From Clostridia bacterium (GTDB taxonomy: Bacteria > Bacillota > Clostridia > Oscillospirales > Acutalibacteraceae): a DNA stretch of 56,756 nucleotides. The notes under the pieces were generated by a model. That model saw only the letters and a program-made list of their open reading frames with translations, was not told the origin of the DNA and did no database searches. The stretch is from the NCBI GenBank assembly GCA_024404195.1, contig JAKSQJ010000003.1, forward strand, positions 1 through 56,756. The letters are read 5' to 3'. The translations under genes and the position numbers were made by a program. Every line of letters begins with the position of its first letter. Position 1 is the first letter of the stretch. Positions 1 through 8,219 of this stretch are shown piece after piece.

Positions 1-16
1 TGAATAATACAAAGCA

Positions 17-46
17 AAAATCCTACCGCTTTCGCGATAGGATTTT
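17..46 (-). terminator. Probable terminator of the tRNA-Arg transcript
   Basis: An inverted repeat of about 13 pairs with a GAAA loop (minus-strand reading) starts six bases after the encoded CCA of the tRNA. The one imperfect position is a G-U pair only when read on the minus strand, which fits that direction. The following T-tract is short and interrupted. Confidence 0.55.
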
Positions 47-51
47 CGCTT

Positions 52-128
52 TGGCACGCTGAAAGGGATTCGAACCCCCGACCCTCTGCTTAGAAGGCAG
101 ATGCTCTATCCAACTGAGCTATCAGCGC
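52..128 (-). tRNA. tRNA-Arg, anticodon TCT, CCA encoded
   Basis: The minus strand folds into a full cloverleaf. The seven-pair acceptor stem GCGCTGA/TCAGCGT has a G-U first pair. The anticodon stem TCTGC/GCAGA has loop CTTCTAA, so the anticodon is TCT (Arg AGA/AGG). The T loop is TTCGAAT on a five-pair stem with two G-U pairs. The discriminator base is G, and the 3' CCA is encoded. A promoter lies upstream (162-190) and a hairpin follows. Confidence 0.96.
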
Positions 129-135
129 ATATTCA

Positions 136-160
136 CTATGGCGGTTTCTGACCGCCATAG
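136..160. repeat. Perfect 10-bp inverted repeat in the tRNA-Arg 5' leader
   Basis: CTATGGCGGT and its exact complement are separated by a 5-base loop (TTCTG). It lies between the predicted tRNA start of transcription and the mature tRNA 5' end, and about 60 bases after the htpG stop. No T-run follows on the minus strand, so it is a poor intrinsic terminator for htpG. It may be a leader hairpin or an RNA-processing element. Confidence 0.6.
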
Positions 161-161
161 T

Positions 162-190
162 ATTTTAACACAAGTATAATTGTTTTTCAA
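162..190 (-). promoter_or_regulatory. Sigma-A-type promoter for tRNA-Arg
   Basis: On the minus strand there is TTGAAA, 17 bases, then TAAAAT. Transcription would start near 155, about 27 bases before the mature tRNA. Confidence 0.55.
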
Positions 191-218
191 GGTTTTTTTG
201 AAAATAGTTTTAATTTTC

Positions 219-2105
219 TTATTTTGTCATAAGCTCGCAGACAAGGGCAGTATGCTCGGCAGGGTTATCAATGGATTTTCCGCCGATAAGACATGCCTCG
301 CCGTATAAAAGCTTGGCATACTTATTAAGTGTTTCCTTATCGTCCTTATAAAGTGCCTTTAACTTTTCGGCAATCTTATGTGTGCTTGAAATTTCAAGGA
401 CAAGCTGCGCCTTAACATTTTCGTTTGCGCCCGGCATTGAATTAAGGGTTTTTTCCATTTCAAGCGAAATTCCGCCCTCACTTGTAAGGCAAACGGGATG
501 ATTTTTAAGCTTATTTGTAAAGCGAATGGCATTGACCTTTTCGCCTAATGCCGATTTCATTACCTCAAACATATCCTTTGCGTCTTCGTTTGCGGTTTTG
601 AGTTCCTCTTTTTCCTCATCGGTATCAAGGTTTAGGTTTTCATCGCAGATATTCATAAACTTCTTGCCGTCATACTCCCTTAAAATCATAACGGCAAATT
701 CATCAACATTTTCGGTAAGATAAAGAATATCATAACCCTTATCCTTAACGGCATCGCATTGGGGCAAAAGGTCAATTCTCTCGGTTGTTTCACCGCAACC
801 GTAATAAATGGTGTCCTGACCCTCGGGCATTGCTTCAACATACTCTTTAAGGGTAATAAACTTGCCCTCTTTTGCCGACTTAAAGATAAGAAGGTCTTTT
901 AAGGTTTCGGCATGCATACCGTAGTCATTATAAACCCCGAACTTAATCTGAATACCAAACGCCTTAAAGAATTCCTCATAGGATTCTCTTTCGTTTTTAA
1001 GCATTTTTTCAAGCTCACTCTTTATCTTCTTTTCAAGAGTTTTGCCGATAAGCTTTAACTGTCCGTCATGCTGAAGCATCTCTCTTGAGATGTTAAGTGA
1101 CAAATCCTCGCTGTCAACAAGTCCCTTAACGAAGCTGAAATAATCGGGCAGTAAATCGGCGCATTTATCCATAATAAGAACGCCCTTTGAATAAAGCTGT
1201 AAGCCCTTTTCAAATTCCTTTGTATAGTAATCAAAGGGCGGATGCTTCGGAATAAACATAAGCGACTTAAAGGTTGCCGTTCCCTCGGTTGAAGAATGGA
1301 TAACCTTAATCGGGTCCTCAAAATCCATAAACTTTTCTTTATAGAAATTGTTATAATCTTCGTCGCTTACCTCGCTTTTTGACTTTTTCCAGATAGGAAT
1401 CATACTGTTAAGGGTGCGAACTTCGGTTATGTCCTCATACTCGCCCTCTTTACCCTCAACGGGCTTTTTGGTAACAAAGTTCATAACGATAGGATGACGG
1501 ATATAATCGGAATGCTTTTTAATAAGGTTACTGATGGTATATTGGTCTAAAAATTCGCTGTATTTATCGTCATCGGTATCGTCTTTAAGATACATCGTAA
1601 CGGTTGTTCCGACAGTTTCCTTATCACATTCGGCTATCGTATAACCGTCGGCACCCTTTGAAGTCCAGATATATGCCGTATCGCTTCCGAACGCCTTTGT
1701 TTCAACCGTAACCTTACTGCTTACCATAAAGGTTGAATAAAAACCGACACCGAACTGACCGATTATATCAACATTTTCTTCTTTACCGTTCTCGCTCTTA
1801 AAATCAAAGGAGCCGCTTTTTGCGATAGTTCCCAAATTTTTATCAAGCTCGTCCTCGGTCATTCCGATACCGTTATCGGTCACCTTAATTGTGCGGTTAT
1901 CCTTATCAAGCTCAATATAAATCTTAAATTCGTCCGCCTTTATGCCGACATTATTATCGGTAAGCGACTTAAAATAAAGCTTATCAATAGCATCGGAGGA
2001 ATTTGAAATAACCTCCCTTAAAAAGATTTCTTTATGGGTATAGATAGAGTTTATCATCATATCCATAAGTTTTTTTGATTCTGACTTAAACTGTTTTGTT
2101 CTCAT
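219..2105 (-). CDS. htpG: Molecular chaperone HtpG (Hsp90)
   Basis: This is the bacterial Hsp90, an ATP-driven homodimeric chaperone of the cytoplasm. The 628 residues match the usual family length. The N-terminal GHKL ATPase domain (about 1-215) shows the ATP-lid and binding motifs SNSSDAIDK, DNGIGM and GQFGVGFYS. The middle domain contains LNISREMLQ and the C-terminal domain provides dimerisation. The start follows AAGGAG with seven bases of spacing. It is the last gene of a minus-strand unit after birA (10-base gap). No CIRCE element or other heat-shock operator is visible upstream, so expression probably follows the gtrA-birA promoter. Confidence 0.97.
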   Translation of the reverse strand: MRTKQFKSESKKLMDMMINSIYTHKEIFLREVISNSSDAIDKLYFKSLTDNNVGIKADEFKIYIELDKDNRTIKVTDNGIGMTEDELDKNLGTIAKSGSFDFKSENGKEENVDIIGQFGVGFYSTFMVSSKVTVETKAFGSDTAYIWTSKGADGYTIAECDKETVGTTVTMYLKDDTDDDKYSEFLDQYTISNLIKKHSDYIRHPIVMNFVTKKPVEGKEGEYEDITEVRTLNSMIPIWKKSKSEVSDEDYNNFYKEKFMDFEDPIKVIHSSTEGTATFKSLMFIPKHPPFDYYTKEFEKGLQLYSKGVLIMDKCADLLPDYFSFVKGLVDSEDLSLNISREMLQHDGQLKLIGKTLEKKIKSELEKMLKNERESYEEFFKAFGIQIKFGVYNDYGMHAETLKDLLIFKSAKEGKFITLKEYVEAMPEGQDTIYYGCGETTERIDLLPQCDAVKDKGYDILYLTENVDEFAVMILREYDGKKFMNICDENLNLDTDEEKEELKTANEDAKDMFEVMKSALGEKVNAIRFTNKLKNHPVCLTSEGGISLEMEKTLNSMPGANENVKAQLVLEISSTHKIAEKLKALYKDDKETLNKYAKLLYGEACLIGGKSIDNPAEHTALVCELMTK

Positions 2106-2115
2106 TGGTATCTCC

Positions 2116-2850
2116 TTATTTTAATGAATTAACAATAATTTTTATTTCACCGCTTGAAAGTTCGCTTATGCCGACTTCATCCTTAACCACAAGCAAACCT
2201 TTATCGGTAATATCCAAAGCTTCGGCTTTTTTAATTTCGCCGTTTTTAATATATTCAATTTTCCTGCCTAAAACATTTGAACGGGCTTTATATTCTTTCA
2301 TATATTCGCCGCCGCCCGAATATATATCATAAAAGCATTCAAGAAAGGTATCTATTAAAATTTCTTTATCAAAATTGCCGTCTTTTTTAAGTATGGCACC
2401 TGCGATATCCTTTATATCCTCGGGAAAACCGCCTTTCGGCTCAAAAAGGTTTATTCCGATACCCAAAACCGCATAGTCATACTTATCCTTTTCTTTGCCG
2501 AAAGCGCCCTCGGTTAAAATTCCGCAAACCTTTTTATTACCGATAAATATATCGTTTACCCATTTGATTTCGGGACTGACGGAAAATGTTTTTTCAATGG
2601 CTCTTGAAACGGCAACCGCCGCCATAACTGTTATTTTGTTGGTTTCTTCGCAGGAAAATGACGGATGAAGAAGCAAGGACATATAAATACCGCCCTCGTC
2701 GGAATAGAAGCTTCGTCCCATTCTTCCCCTGCCGGCGGTTTGCCTTTCGGCAATTATCAAAATATCCTCTTTTTCTTTACTTGCCATTCTTTTGGCTTGA
2801 GAATTTGTTGAATCAAGTTCAAAAAACCGATACTTTTTAATGTTTATCAT
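2116..2850 (-). CDS. birA: Biotin--[acetyl-CoA-carboxylase] ligase, monofunctional
   Basis: This enzyme activates biotin to biotinyl-AMP and attaches it to a lysine of carboxylase carrier proteins. The 244 residues start directly with the catalytic domain (FFELDSTNSQAKRMA). The biotin/ATP loop GRGRMGRSF lies at about residues 40-48, KWVNDI at about 95, and a small C-terminal SH3-like domain follows. The N-terminal winged helix of E. coli BirA is absent, so this is a group I ligase that should not repress transcription. It follows the gtrA-like gene with a 5-base gap and precedes htpG. No biotin synthesis or transport gene is nearby. Confidence 0.93.
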   Translation of the reverse strand: MINIKKYRFFELDSTNSQAKRMASKEKEDILIIAERQTAGRGRMGRSFYSDEGGIYMSLLLHPSFSCEETNKITVMAAVAVSRAIEKTFSVSPEIKWVNDIFIGNKKVCGILTEGAFGKEKDKYDYAVLGIGINLFEPKGGFPEDIKDIAGAILKKDGNFDKEILIDTFLECFYDIYSGGGEYMKEYKARSNVLGRKIEYIKNGEIKKAEALDITDKGLLVVKDEVGISELSSGEIKIIVNSLK

Positions 2851-2855
2851 AACAT

Positions 2856-3302
2856 TTATTTATCCTTTTTCTTGTTATCTTTTCCAAAGGCATAAATTTT
2901 TACAATAAAAAATGTCAACGGTCCGCTCAACATAACCGCAACGAGCGCCTTAACAAACTGATTTAATTCAAAATTACCCATAGCGCCGTGAAGCATCGCA
3001 TAAACTATAAAGCTCGGAAGGTATGAAAAAATAAACCTTTTATACTTTAAAAATGTCGGCCCGACACGGAAAATAAATTTGCATGTAAGGAAAAATGCGA
3101 TTTGCAAGGAAAATATATAACCGAGTAATGCGGCAGGAGTATCCCCTACGCCGAGCAAAGTAAAGAGGGCGGAAAAGATAGCCGTATCAAGCGTATTTAT
3201 TATTCCGAAAAGGCAAAATTTGATAAAATGTCTATTAAGAAAAACTTTTTTAACTTTACGAAGTATTTCAACTATTCCGTTTAAGATTACTTCAAGTATC
3301 AA
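2856..3302 (-). CDS. GtrA-like family membrane protein
   Basis: A 148-residue protein with four predicted transmembrane helices (roughly residues 27-47, 54-74, 88-107 and 115-137). It matches the GtrA/DPMS group, small proteins thought to move polyprenyl-linked sugars across the membrane in cell-wall or exopolysaccharide glycosylation. The motif FGIINTLDTAIF near the first helix and the basic C-terminus (KDNKKKDK) are typical. The start is TTG at 3302, supported by GAGGAGG eight bases upstream. It heads the unit gtrA-birA-htpG. No glycosyltransferase partner is present here, so the substrate is unknown. Confidence 0.85.
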   Translation of the reverse strand: MILEVILNGIVEILRKVKKVFLNRHFIKFCLFGIINTLDTAIFSALFTLLGVGDTPAALLGYIFSLQIAFFLTCKFIFRVGPTFLKYKRFIFSYLPSFIVYAMLHGAMGNFELNQFVKALVAVMLSGPLTFFIVKIYAFGKDNKKKDK

Positions 3303-3333
3303 ATTATCGCCTCCTCATATTAACATAAAAGTT

Positions 3334-3362
3334 ATTATACCATATTATTCCAAAAAAGGCAA
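3334..3362 (-). promoter_or_regulatory. Promoter of the gtrA-like/birA/htpG unit
   Basis: TTGCCT, 17 bases, then TATAAT on the minus strand, about 30 bases before the TTG start. The -35 box lies in the T-tract of the preceding terminator, so the two units abut. Confidence 0.6.
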
Positions 3363-3390
3363 TAAAAAGGCAGGCATTAAAGCCCGCCCT
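3361..3390 (-). terminator. Intrinsic terminator of the 3D-domain gene
   Basis: A nine-pair GC-rich hairpin with loop TTTAAT is followed by TTTTATT on the minus strand. Two G-U pairs form only in the minus-strand RNA. Confidence 0.75.
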
Positions 3391-3407
3391 AAAATATCAA
3401 GTTAAAA

Positions 3408-4523
3408 TTATTCTAAAATATAAATTTGAACATTTCTTCTGCCGAAGCTTCTGCATTCGCTTCTTGTTGCAAAGAAAAGATCAACATTTGTAGGTCTTGT
3501 TCTGACAAATCCGCCGGTATCGGCAGCGACTGCGTAACCGTAAATAAATCTGCCGTCAGATGATTTGATATAAAGCTTTGTTCCGTAAGGAATAATCTTC
3601 GGGTTAACGGCGATATATCCCGGTTGAGGGGTAACACCGGTAGCGCATCTATGACCTGTATAAGTGTATGCCGTTGCCTGAACGGTCATTGATTTTTTAT
3701 AATTTACGGGAACTCCCTTTGCATCTAATGCTATGGGTTTTGCGGGTTTAAGTGTTGAAATGCACTTAACGGCGCTGCTTGTTATAACCGCCTGACTCTT
3801 TTTTGCGGCAGTTCCTATGATGTTTTTTCCGTCAACTGCGGTAGTAAGAATCTGCTTATTATTAACAAAGGTTTCAACAACCTCGCCGTTTATTCTCTTT
3901 TGCGTATAGGTGACCTTTTGTTTTCCGTCGGCGCCCTTAACGGTCGTTGTCTTACCCTTTGAAAGAGAAGAAGAATAAACCGTTTTTGTGCTATGCGGTA
4001 TTATTTCGTTATAACTGCCGGTTACATATTCAACATCATAATACTTGATTGTTGAAGCTTTATCAATAACGGTATCAAGCGAGGGCTCAATCTCATCGTC
4101 GCCGTCCATATAAATACCGGCAAAATCAATAATTTCCTTAACCGTTGCCGAGGTAGTATCAACAACAAGTCGGTTTTTACCCATTTCAATAGTAACGGGG
4201 AAGGTATATTCAATGGAAACATTGGTAGTGCTTCCCTGCTTTTCGGTAGAGATAATTTCAAAACCGTCGGTAATGTTAACCTTTAACAGTGCCTTGTTAA
4301 CATCTCCGTTTAAAAGCGTTACGGTTTTAGTTGTCTTACCGTCAAAAATATTAAATCTTCTGACAGTAACACCAAAATAACTTAAAGTGAGAACCGTTAC
4401 AAATGCAAGTAAAACAGCACATATCGGTCGGCTGTATTTAACGACAAACTCTTTTGTTGCCATCAATGCATCGTCTATTTTCTTTTGAATGGTTCTTTTG
4501 CTTTTTTTGCCGTAAAAACTCAT
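3408..4523 (-). CDS. G5 and 3D domain cell-wall protein (YabE-like)
   Basis: A 371-residue membrane-anchored protein predicted to cleave or bind peptidoglycan outside the cell. It has a basic cytoplasmic start, one transmembrane helix (about 33-53), ubiquitin-like DUF348-type repeats (about 65-165), a G5-type region (about 175-250), and a C-terminal 3D domain (about 285-371) with AVNPKIIPYGTKLYI, AADTGG and TNVDLFF. The 3D domain shares its fold with MltA lytic transglycosylases. Its usual first aspartate (AVDP) is Asn here. The start is ATG at 4523 after AAGGAG; the reading frame stays open 34 codons further upstream. Bacillus YabE and YocH are the closest named relatives. It has its own promoter and terminator. 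Confidence 0.88.
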   Translation of the reverse strand: MSFYGKKSKRTIQKKIDDALMATKEFVVKYSRPICAVLLAFVTVLTLSYFGVTVRRFNIFDGKTTKTVTLLNGDVNKALLKVNITDGFEIISTEKQGSTTNVSIEYTFPVTIEMGKNRLVVDTTSATVKEIIDFAGIYMDGDDEIEPSLDTVIDKASTIKYYDVEYVTGSYNEIIPHSTKTVYSSSLSKGKTTTVKGADGKQKVTYTQKRINGEVVETFVNNKQILTTAVDGKNIIGTAAKKSQAVITSSAVKCISTLKPAKPIALDAKGVPVNYKKSMTVQATAYTYTGHRCATGVTPQPGYIAVNPKIIPYGTKLYIKSSDGRFIYGYAVAADTGGFVRTRPTNVDLFFATRSECRSFGRRNVQIYILE

Positions 4524-4590
4524 TAAATAACTCCTTTTGAATGTTGGCGTTTTTATTTTTATTATGCGCCGTATCTCAGGTCTGCATACA

Positions 4591-4619
4591 AGTATATGCA
4601 CAAATTGACGATGTGTCAA
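4591..4619 (-). promoter_or_regulatory. Promoter of the G5/3D gene
   Basis: TTGACA, 17 bases, then TATACT on the minus strand. The 5' leader would be about 60 bases, with no riboswitch-sized fold. Confidence 0.75.
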
Positions 4620-4659
4620 ACGCAAAATAGGGGGTGTTTTTGTGCAAAACGCCCAAAAG

Positions 4660-4693
4660 GTTACAAAATATTAAATTGTTACAACTTTGTAAC
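4660..4693. promoter_or_regulatory. Three TGTAAC half-sites upstream of the G5/3D promoter
   Basis: GTTACAA occurs at 4660-4666 and 4678-4684, and its complement TTGTAAC at 4687-4693. They sit about 40-75 bases upstream of the -35 box of the 3D gene and about 120 bases before the pyrR promoter. The half-site resembles the WalR hexamer TGTWAH, and WalR controls yabE-type autolysin genes in Bacillus, but the 18-base direct-repeat spacing is not the usual 11. The regulator is unknown. Confidence 0.4.
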
Positions 4694-4810
4694 CTCTATA
4701 TTTCCATACATTTTGTCAAAATTTGTCAACAAAGTTGTTCAGTTCTACAAAATTAAGTAGTTTTATGTTTTTATACGGTTGTTTTTTCGCTTTGTAATAT
4801 TAAGCGCCGC

Positions 4811-4839
4811 TTTACAACCGCTTATATATATGTTATACT
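4811..4839 (+). promoter_or_regulatory. Promoter of pyrR
   Basis: TTTACA, 17 bases, then TATACT. Transcription would start near 4846, giving a leader of about 28 bases that ends in AAGAGGTG. That is too short for a PyrR attenuator. Confidence 0.65.
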
Positions 4840-4873
4840 CAATATAACAAAATCCCTTTTTAAGAGGTGTTTT

Positions 4874-5410
4874 ATGTCGGCGTATAAATCTACGATTATG
4901 GACGAGCTTTCGGTTTTAAGGGCCCTTAAAAGAATTTCCCACGAAATAGTTGAAAAAAATAACGGCTCCGAGGATATTTGCATTGTCGGAATTAAAAGCC
5001 GCGGTATTCCCATTGCCGAAATCATCGCCAAAAACATTAAACAAATTGAAAATACCGATGTTCCGACAGGGCATATTGATATAACCTTCTACCGTGACGA
5101 TTTATCAACCGTTTCAAAAGACCCTGTTTGCTCACCTTGTGCTCTTAACTTTGATGTAACCGACAAAAAGGTGATTTTGGTTGATGATGTTATATATACG
5201 GGCAGGACCGCAAGGGCGGCCATTGAGGCAATTATATCGCAAGGGCGCCCCTCGGCAATACAACTCGCCGTTTTGGTTGACAGAGGGCATAGAGAACTTC
5301 CGATACGAGGCGACTATGTCGGCAAAAATGTGCCTACCTCAAAAAGCGAGAGAATTTCGGTTAAATTTCCGCCCTACGACCAAAACATTTCGGTTGATTT
5401 ATATGAATAA
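4874..5410 (+). CDS. pyrR: Bifunctional pyrimidine operon regulator/uracil phosphoribosyltransferase
   Basis: PyrR binds pyr mRNA leaders in a UMP-dependent way and promotes termination; it also makes UMP from uracil and PRPP. The 178 residues match the family. The type I phosphoribosyltransferase loop [17 protein letters not shown] lies at about 97-113, with [10 protein letters not shown] near the start and RGHRELPIR at about 138. It is a single-gene unit with its own promoter and terminator. No other pyr gene and no pyr leader structure are present in the window, so the regulated transcripts must lie elsewhere. Confidence 0.95.
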   Translation: MSAYKSTIMDELSVLRALKRISHEIVEKNNGSEDICIVGIKSRGIPIAEIIAKNIKQIENTDVPTGHIDITFYRDDLSTVSKDPVCSPCALNFDVTDKKVILVDDVIYTGRTARAAIEAIISQGRPSAIQLAVLVDRGHRELPIRGDYVGKNVPTSKSERISVKFPPYDQNISVDLYE

Positions 5411-5413
5411 TAT

Positions 5414-5452
5414 AATCCGCATTCGTAAAAACGAGTGCGGATTTGCTTTTTT
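5414..5452 (+). terminator. Intrinsic terminator of pyrR
   Basis: A stem of about 13 pairs (AATCCGCATTCGT with its near-complement) is followed by a six-base T-run. It sits just past the stop of the convergent protease gene and may partly serve both. Confidence 0.8.
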
Positions 5453-5456
5453 CGGA

Positions 5457-6053
5457 CTATTCTCTTAAAAGACCGCATATTAAAATGTAAATTCCAACAA
5501 TAAGTGCCGTAAGGTTTAATCTTCCGTTTACTATAAGAACAATCGCTAAAGCCGTAACCGCCGTTCCGACCGAAAATGTAACAATTTTCACTATCCTCTC
5601 GCATTTTAATATATCGTTTATTCTGCTTTTAAGGGTTATAAAAAGCAAGGTTCCGCCGTCAAGACCCTTTACGGGCAAAAGGTTAAAAATACCGATTACA
5701 AGATTTATGGCGGCGAAGTTTAAGGAAACATTGCTTTTTGTAATTTTATAGTTTATGTAAAGCGAAACGAACAAAAATATATTAACAAGCGGCCCTGCCA
5801 AAGAAACGAAAAATTCGCCATACTTTTTCCTCGGAAAGCTGCCCGTAATGCTTATACTCGCAGGAACAAGCCGAATGGATTTCGGCTGACATTCAAACAC
5901 CCACATAAAAAATAAATGTCCGCATTCGTGCAAAAGCGCCGCAAAAAGTGTCGGCAGACAGTATCCCGTCCTATCGGTCGCAAGCATAAAGCAAATAACG
6001 GCGCAAAACAGAAAAGATATATAAATTTCAGTGCCGAAAAACTTAAACCTCAT
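5457..6053 (-). CDS. Site-2 protease family (M50) zinc membrane protease, SpoIVFB-like
   Basis: A 198-residue polytopic membrane protease. The zinc motif HECGH lies at about residues 44-48, and the second metal ligand is in NLLPVKGLDGG at about 116-126. There are about five or six hydrophobic segments. Start choice: ATG at 6053 overlaps the end of the upstream gene by 11 bases and has AAAGGA about eight bases before it; an in-frame start at 6098 would bury deeply in the upstream gene. Family members cut substrates within the membrane, for example SpoIVFB on pro-sigma-K. No sigma factor or sporulation gene is adjacent, so the substrate is unknown. Confidence 0.88.
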   Translation of the reverse strand: MRFKFFGTEIYISFLFCAVICFMLATDRTGYCLPTLFAALLHECGHLFFMWVFECQPKSIRLVPASISITGSFPRKKYGEFFVSLAGPLVNIFLFVSLYINYKITKSNVSLNFAAINLVIGIFNLLPVKGLDGGTLLFITLKSRINDILKCERIVKIVTFSVGTAVTALAIVLIVNGRLNLTALIVGIYILICGLLRE

Positions 6054-6255
6054 ATTTTCCGTCCTTTCCCAAAACCTCCTCAATTTTCGTATCGTCAAGA
6101 ATATTTTTTACATACCATTTTTTAAGAGATTTCTTATAGGATTTGCTGAAAAGTCCTATAATAAAGACCGATAAAAGCAAAATTATAACCGTTACCGCCT
6201 CAACGACAATACATCTTACAAAAAACGGATTTACCTTAATTTCTTGCGTTTCCAT
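6043..6255 (-). CDS. Small single-pass membrane protein, partner of the M50 protease
   Basis: A 70-residue protein with one strong transmembrane helix (about 12-34), then a basic stretch (KSYKKSLKKWY) and an acidic end. The start has AAGGG seven bases upstream. Its stop lies inside the first codons of the M50 gene, so translation is probably coupled. I do not recognise the family. In many Clostridia the gene before this kind of M50 protease encodes a larger membrane-anchored M23 protein like SpoIVFA; this could be a reduced anchor-only version, but that is inference. Its size also recalls BofA-type regulators. Confidence 0.7.
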   Translation of the reverse strand: METQEIKVNPFFVRCIVVEAVTVIILLLSVFIIGLFSKSYKKSLKKWYVKNILDDTKIEEVLGKDGKYEV

Positions 6256-6272
6256 AAAAATACCCTTTCTTA

Positions 6273-6301
6273 TTGTTATATTATATATAATATGGTATAA
6301 T
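6273..6301 (+). promoter_or_regulatory. Promoter of the ygiQ-mnmA-rsmG unit
   Basis: TTGTTA, 17 bases, then TATAAT, about 30 bases before the ATG. The region is shared with the divergent small membrane gene. Confidence 0.55.
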
Positions 6302-6330
6302 TACATTATATTATTGAAAGGCGGGAAAAT

Positions 6331-8211
6331 ATGCCGTTTTTACCGATTTCTCTTGACGAAATAAAAGCGCTTTGTTGGGAATGTCCCGACTTTATTATTG
6401 TTACGGGGGATGCTTATGTTGACCACCCCTCCTTCGGCACGGCTATTATCTCCCGTGTTCTTGAAGCAAACGGCTATAAGGTTGCGATAATTTCTCAACC
6501 GCAAAATGATAATGACTTTATGCGCCTCGGCAAACCCCGTCTTGCCTTTCTTGTAAACAGCGGAAACATTGACTCAATGGTGGCGCACTATACCGCCGCA
6601 AAGAAAAAGCGCAGTGACGATGCATATACCCCCGGCGGAAAGGCAGGAAAGCGTCCCGACAGAGCGGTTATCGTCTATACAAAAACTCTTAAACGGCTAT
6701 TTGCCGATACGCCCGTTTTAATCGGCGGAATAGAGGCATCGCTTCGCCGCTTTGCCCATTATGACTATTGGGATGACTCTGTGCGTCCGTCAATTCTTAT
6801 TGATTCGGGCGCCGACCTGCTTATGTTCGGTATGGGAGAAAAGCATATAACAGAGCTTGCTAACCGACTAAACGGCGGCGAAAACATTAAGGATATTACC
6901 GATGTTTCGGGCACCTGCTATACGGTTGATGTTAAAGATTATATACCGAAAAGCGCCAAAGAATGTCCCTCCTTTGAGCTTGTCCGCACCCCTACCGACG
7001 AGGGCAAAAGGCAGTATGCAATATCCTGCAAAATACAGCAAGAACAGCACGACGCCGTCAGCGGAAAACGGGTTATCCAGCGCCACGCAGACAAAATAGT
7101 AGTCCAAAATCCTCCGACTGCGCCGCTCTCGCAAGAAGAAATGGACAAGGTTTATTCCCTGCCGTTTATGAGGGATTACCACCCTTCTTATAAGGTGCTT
7201 GGCGGTGTTCCGGGCATTGAAGAAGTAAAATTTTCGGTTATACATAACAGAGGTTGCTTCGGCGCTTGTAATTTTTGCGCTATTGCATACCATCAAGGCA
7301 GAGCCATAACCTCAAGAAGCCACGATTCCGTTTTAAGCGAAGTAAAAAAGATAACCGAAATGGAGGATTTTAAGGGGTATATCCACGATGTCGGAGGCCC
7401 GACCGCCAATTTCAGATTTCCATCCTGCGACAAGCAGATAAAAAGCGGACTTTGTCCCGATAAAAAGTGCCTTGCTCCCGATATTTGCCCTGCCGTTAAG
7501 GTTGACCACAGCGACTATCTTGAGCTTTTAAGAAAAATAAGGAAAGTTCCAAAGGTCAAAAAAGTGTTTATCCGCTCGGGTATTCGCTTTGACTACCTTA
7601 TCGCCGACAAAAACGAAGAATTTTTTGACGAGCTTGTAAAACATCATATAAGCGGTCAGTTAAAGGTTGCCCCCGAGCATTGCTCAAATAATGTTCTTAA
7701 AAGAATGGGCAAGCCGAGAATAGAGGTTTACGAAAAATTCAAAAAGGAATTTTACCGAAAAACCGAAAATATCGGCAAAAAGCAGTATCTTGTGCCGTAT
7801 CTTATGTCCTCTCATCCGGGAAGCACGATAAACGACGCCATTGAATTGTCGCTTTTCTTAAAAAAAGAGGGTCTTCATCCCGAGCAGGTGCAGGACTTTT
7901 ATCCGACACCGGGAACGGTATCAACCTGTATGTTTTATACGGGACTTGACCCATATACCATGGAAAAGGTTTATGTTCCGAAAACGGCGGAAGAAAAAGC
8001 TCAACAAAGGGCGCTTTTGCAGTATTACCGTCCCGAAAACCGAAAACTTGTTATGTCGGCACTTAAAAAGGCGCACCGCACCGATTTAATCGGAACGGGC
8101 AAGAACTGTCTTATTGCCCCTGACAAGCGGGAAATTTCAAACAATCCGCAAAATAAACCGCAAAAGAAGAAAAAGACCATAAGAAATATCCATAAACCGA
8201 AGAAAAGGTAA
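6331..8211 (+). CDS. YgiQ family radical SAM protein
   Basis: A 626-residue radical SAM enzyme of the YgiQ group (UPF0313), whose substrate is still unknown. The order is an N-terminal region ([10 protein letters not shown] at about 26-35), a central radical SAM core with the CxxxCxxC cluster motif CFGACNFC at about 310-317, a cysteine-rich insert ([13 protein letters not shown] at about 375), and a basic lysine-rich C-terminal tail. The start is supported by AAAGGCGGG upstream. It heads a plus-strand unit with mnmA eight bases downstream, suggesting a link to tRNA or translation chemistry, which is not proven. Confidence 0.92.
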   Translation: MPFLPISLDEIKALCWECPDFIIVTGDAYVDHPSFGTAIISRVLEANGYKVAIISQPQNDNDFMRLGKPRLAFLVNSGNIDSMVAHYTAAKKKRSDDAYTPGGKAGKRPDRAVIVYTKTLKRLFADTPVLIGGIEASLRRFAHYDYWDDSVRPSILIDSGADLLMFGMGEKHITELANRLNGGENIKDITDVSGTCYTVDVKDYIPKSAKECPSFELVRTPTDEGKRQYAISCKIQQEQHDAVSGKRVIQRHADKIVVQNPPTAPLSQEEMDKVYSLPFMRDYHPSYKVLGGVPGIEEVKFSVIHNRGCFGACNFCAIAYHQGRAITSRSHDSVLSEVKKITEMEDFKGYIHDVGGPTANFRFPSCDKQIKSGLCPDKKCLAPDICPAVKVDHSDYLELLRKIRKVPKVKKVFIRSGIRFDYLIADKNEEFFDELVKHHISGQLKVAPEHCSNNVLKRMGKPRIEVYEKFKKEFYRKTENIGKKQYLVPYLMSSHPGSTINDAIELSLFLKKEGLHPEQVQDFYPTPGTVSTCMFYTGLDPYTMEKVYVPKTAEEKAQQRALLQYYRPENRKLVMSALKKAHRTDLIGTGKNCLIAPDKREISNNPQNKPQKKKKTIRNIHKPKKR

Positions 8212-8219
8212 TTAAATAT

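Noticed and set aside
4524-4590. A c-di-AMP or other riboswitch before the 3D-domain gene
   Set aside because: Cell-wall hydrolase genes can carry such leaders, but the predicted promoter leaves only about 60 bases, too short for the known fold.
4840-4873. A PyrR-binding attenuator before pyrR
   Set aside because: The leader is about 28 bases with no hairpin.
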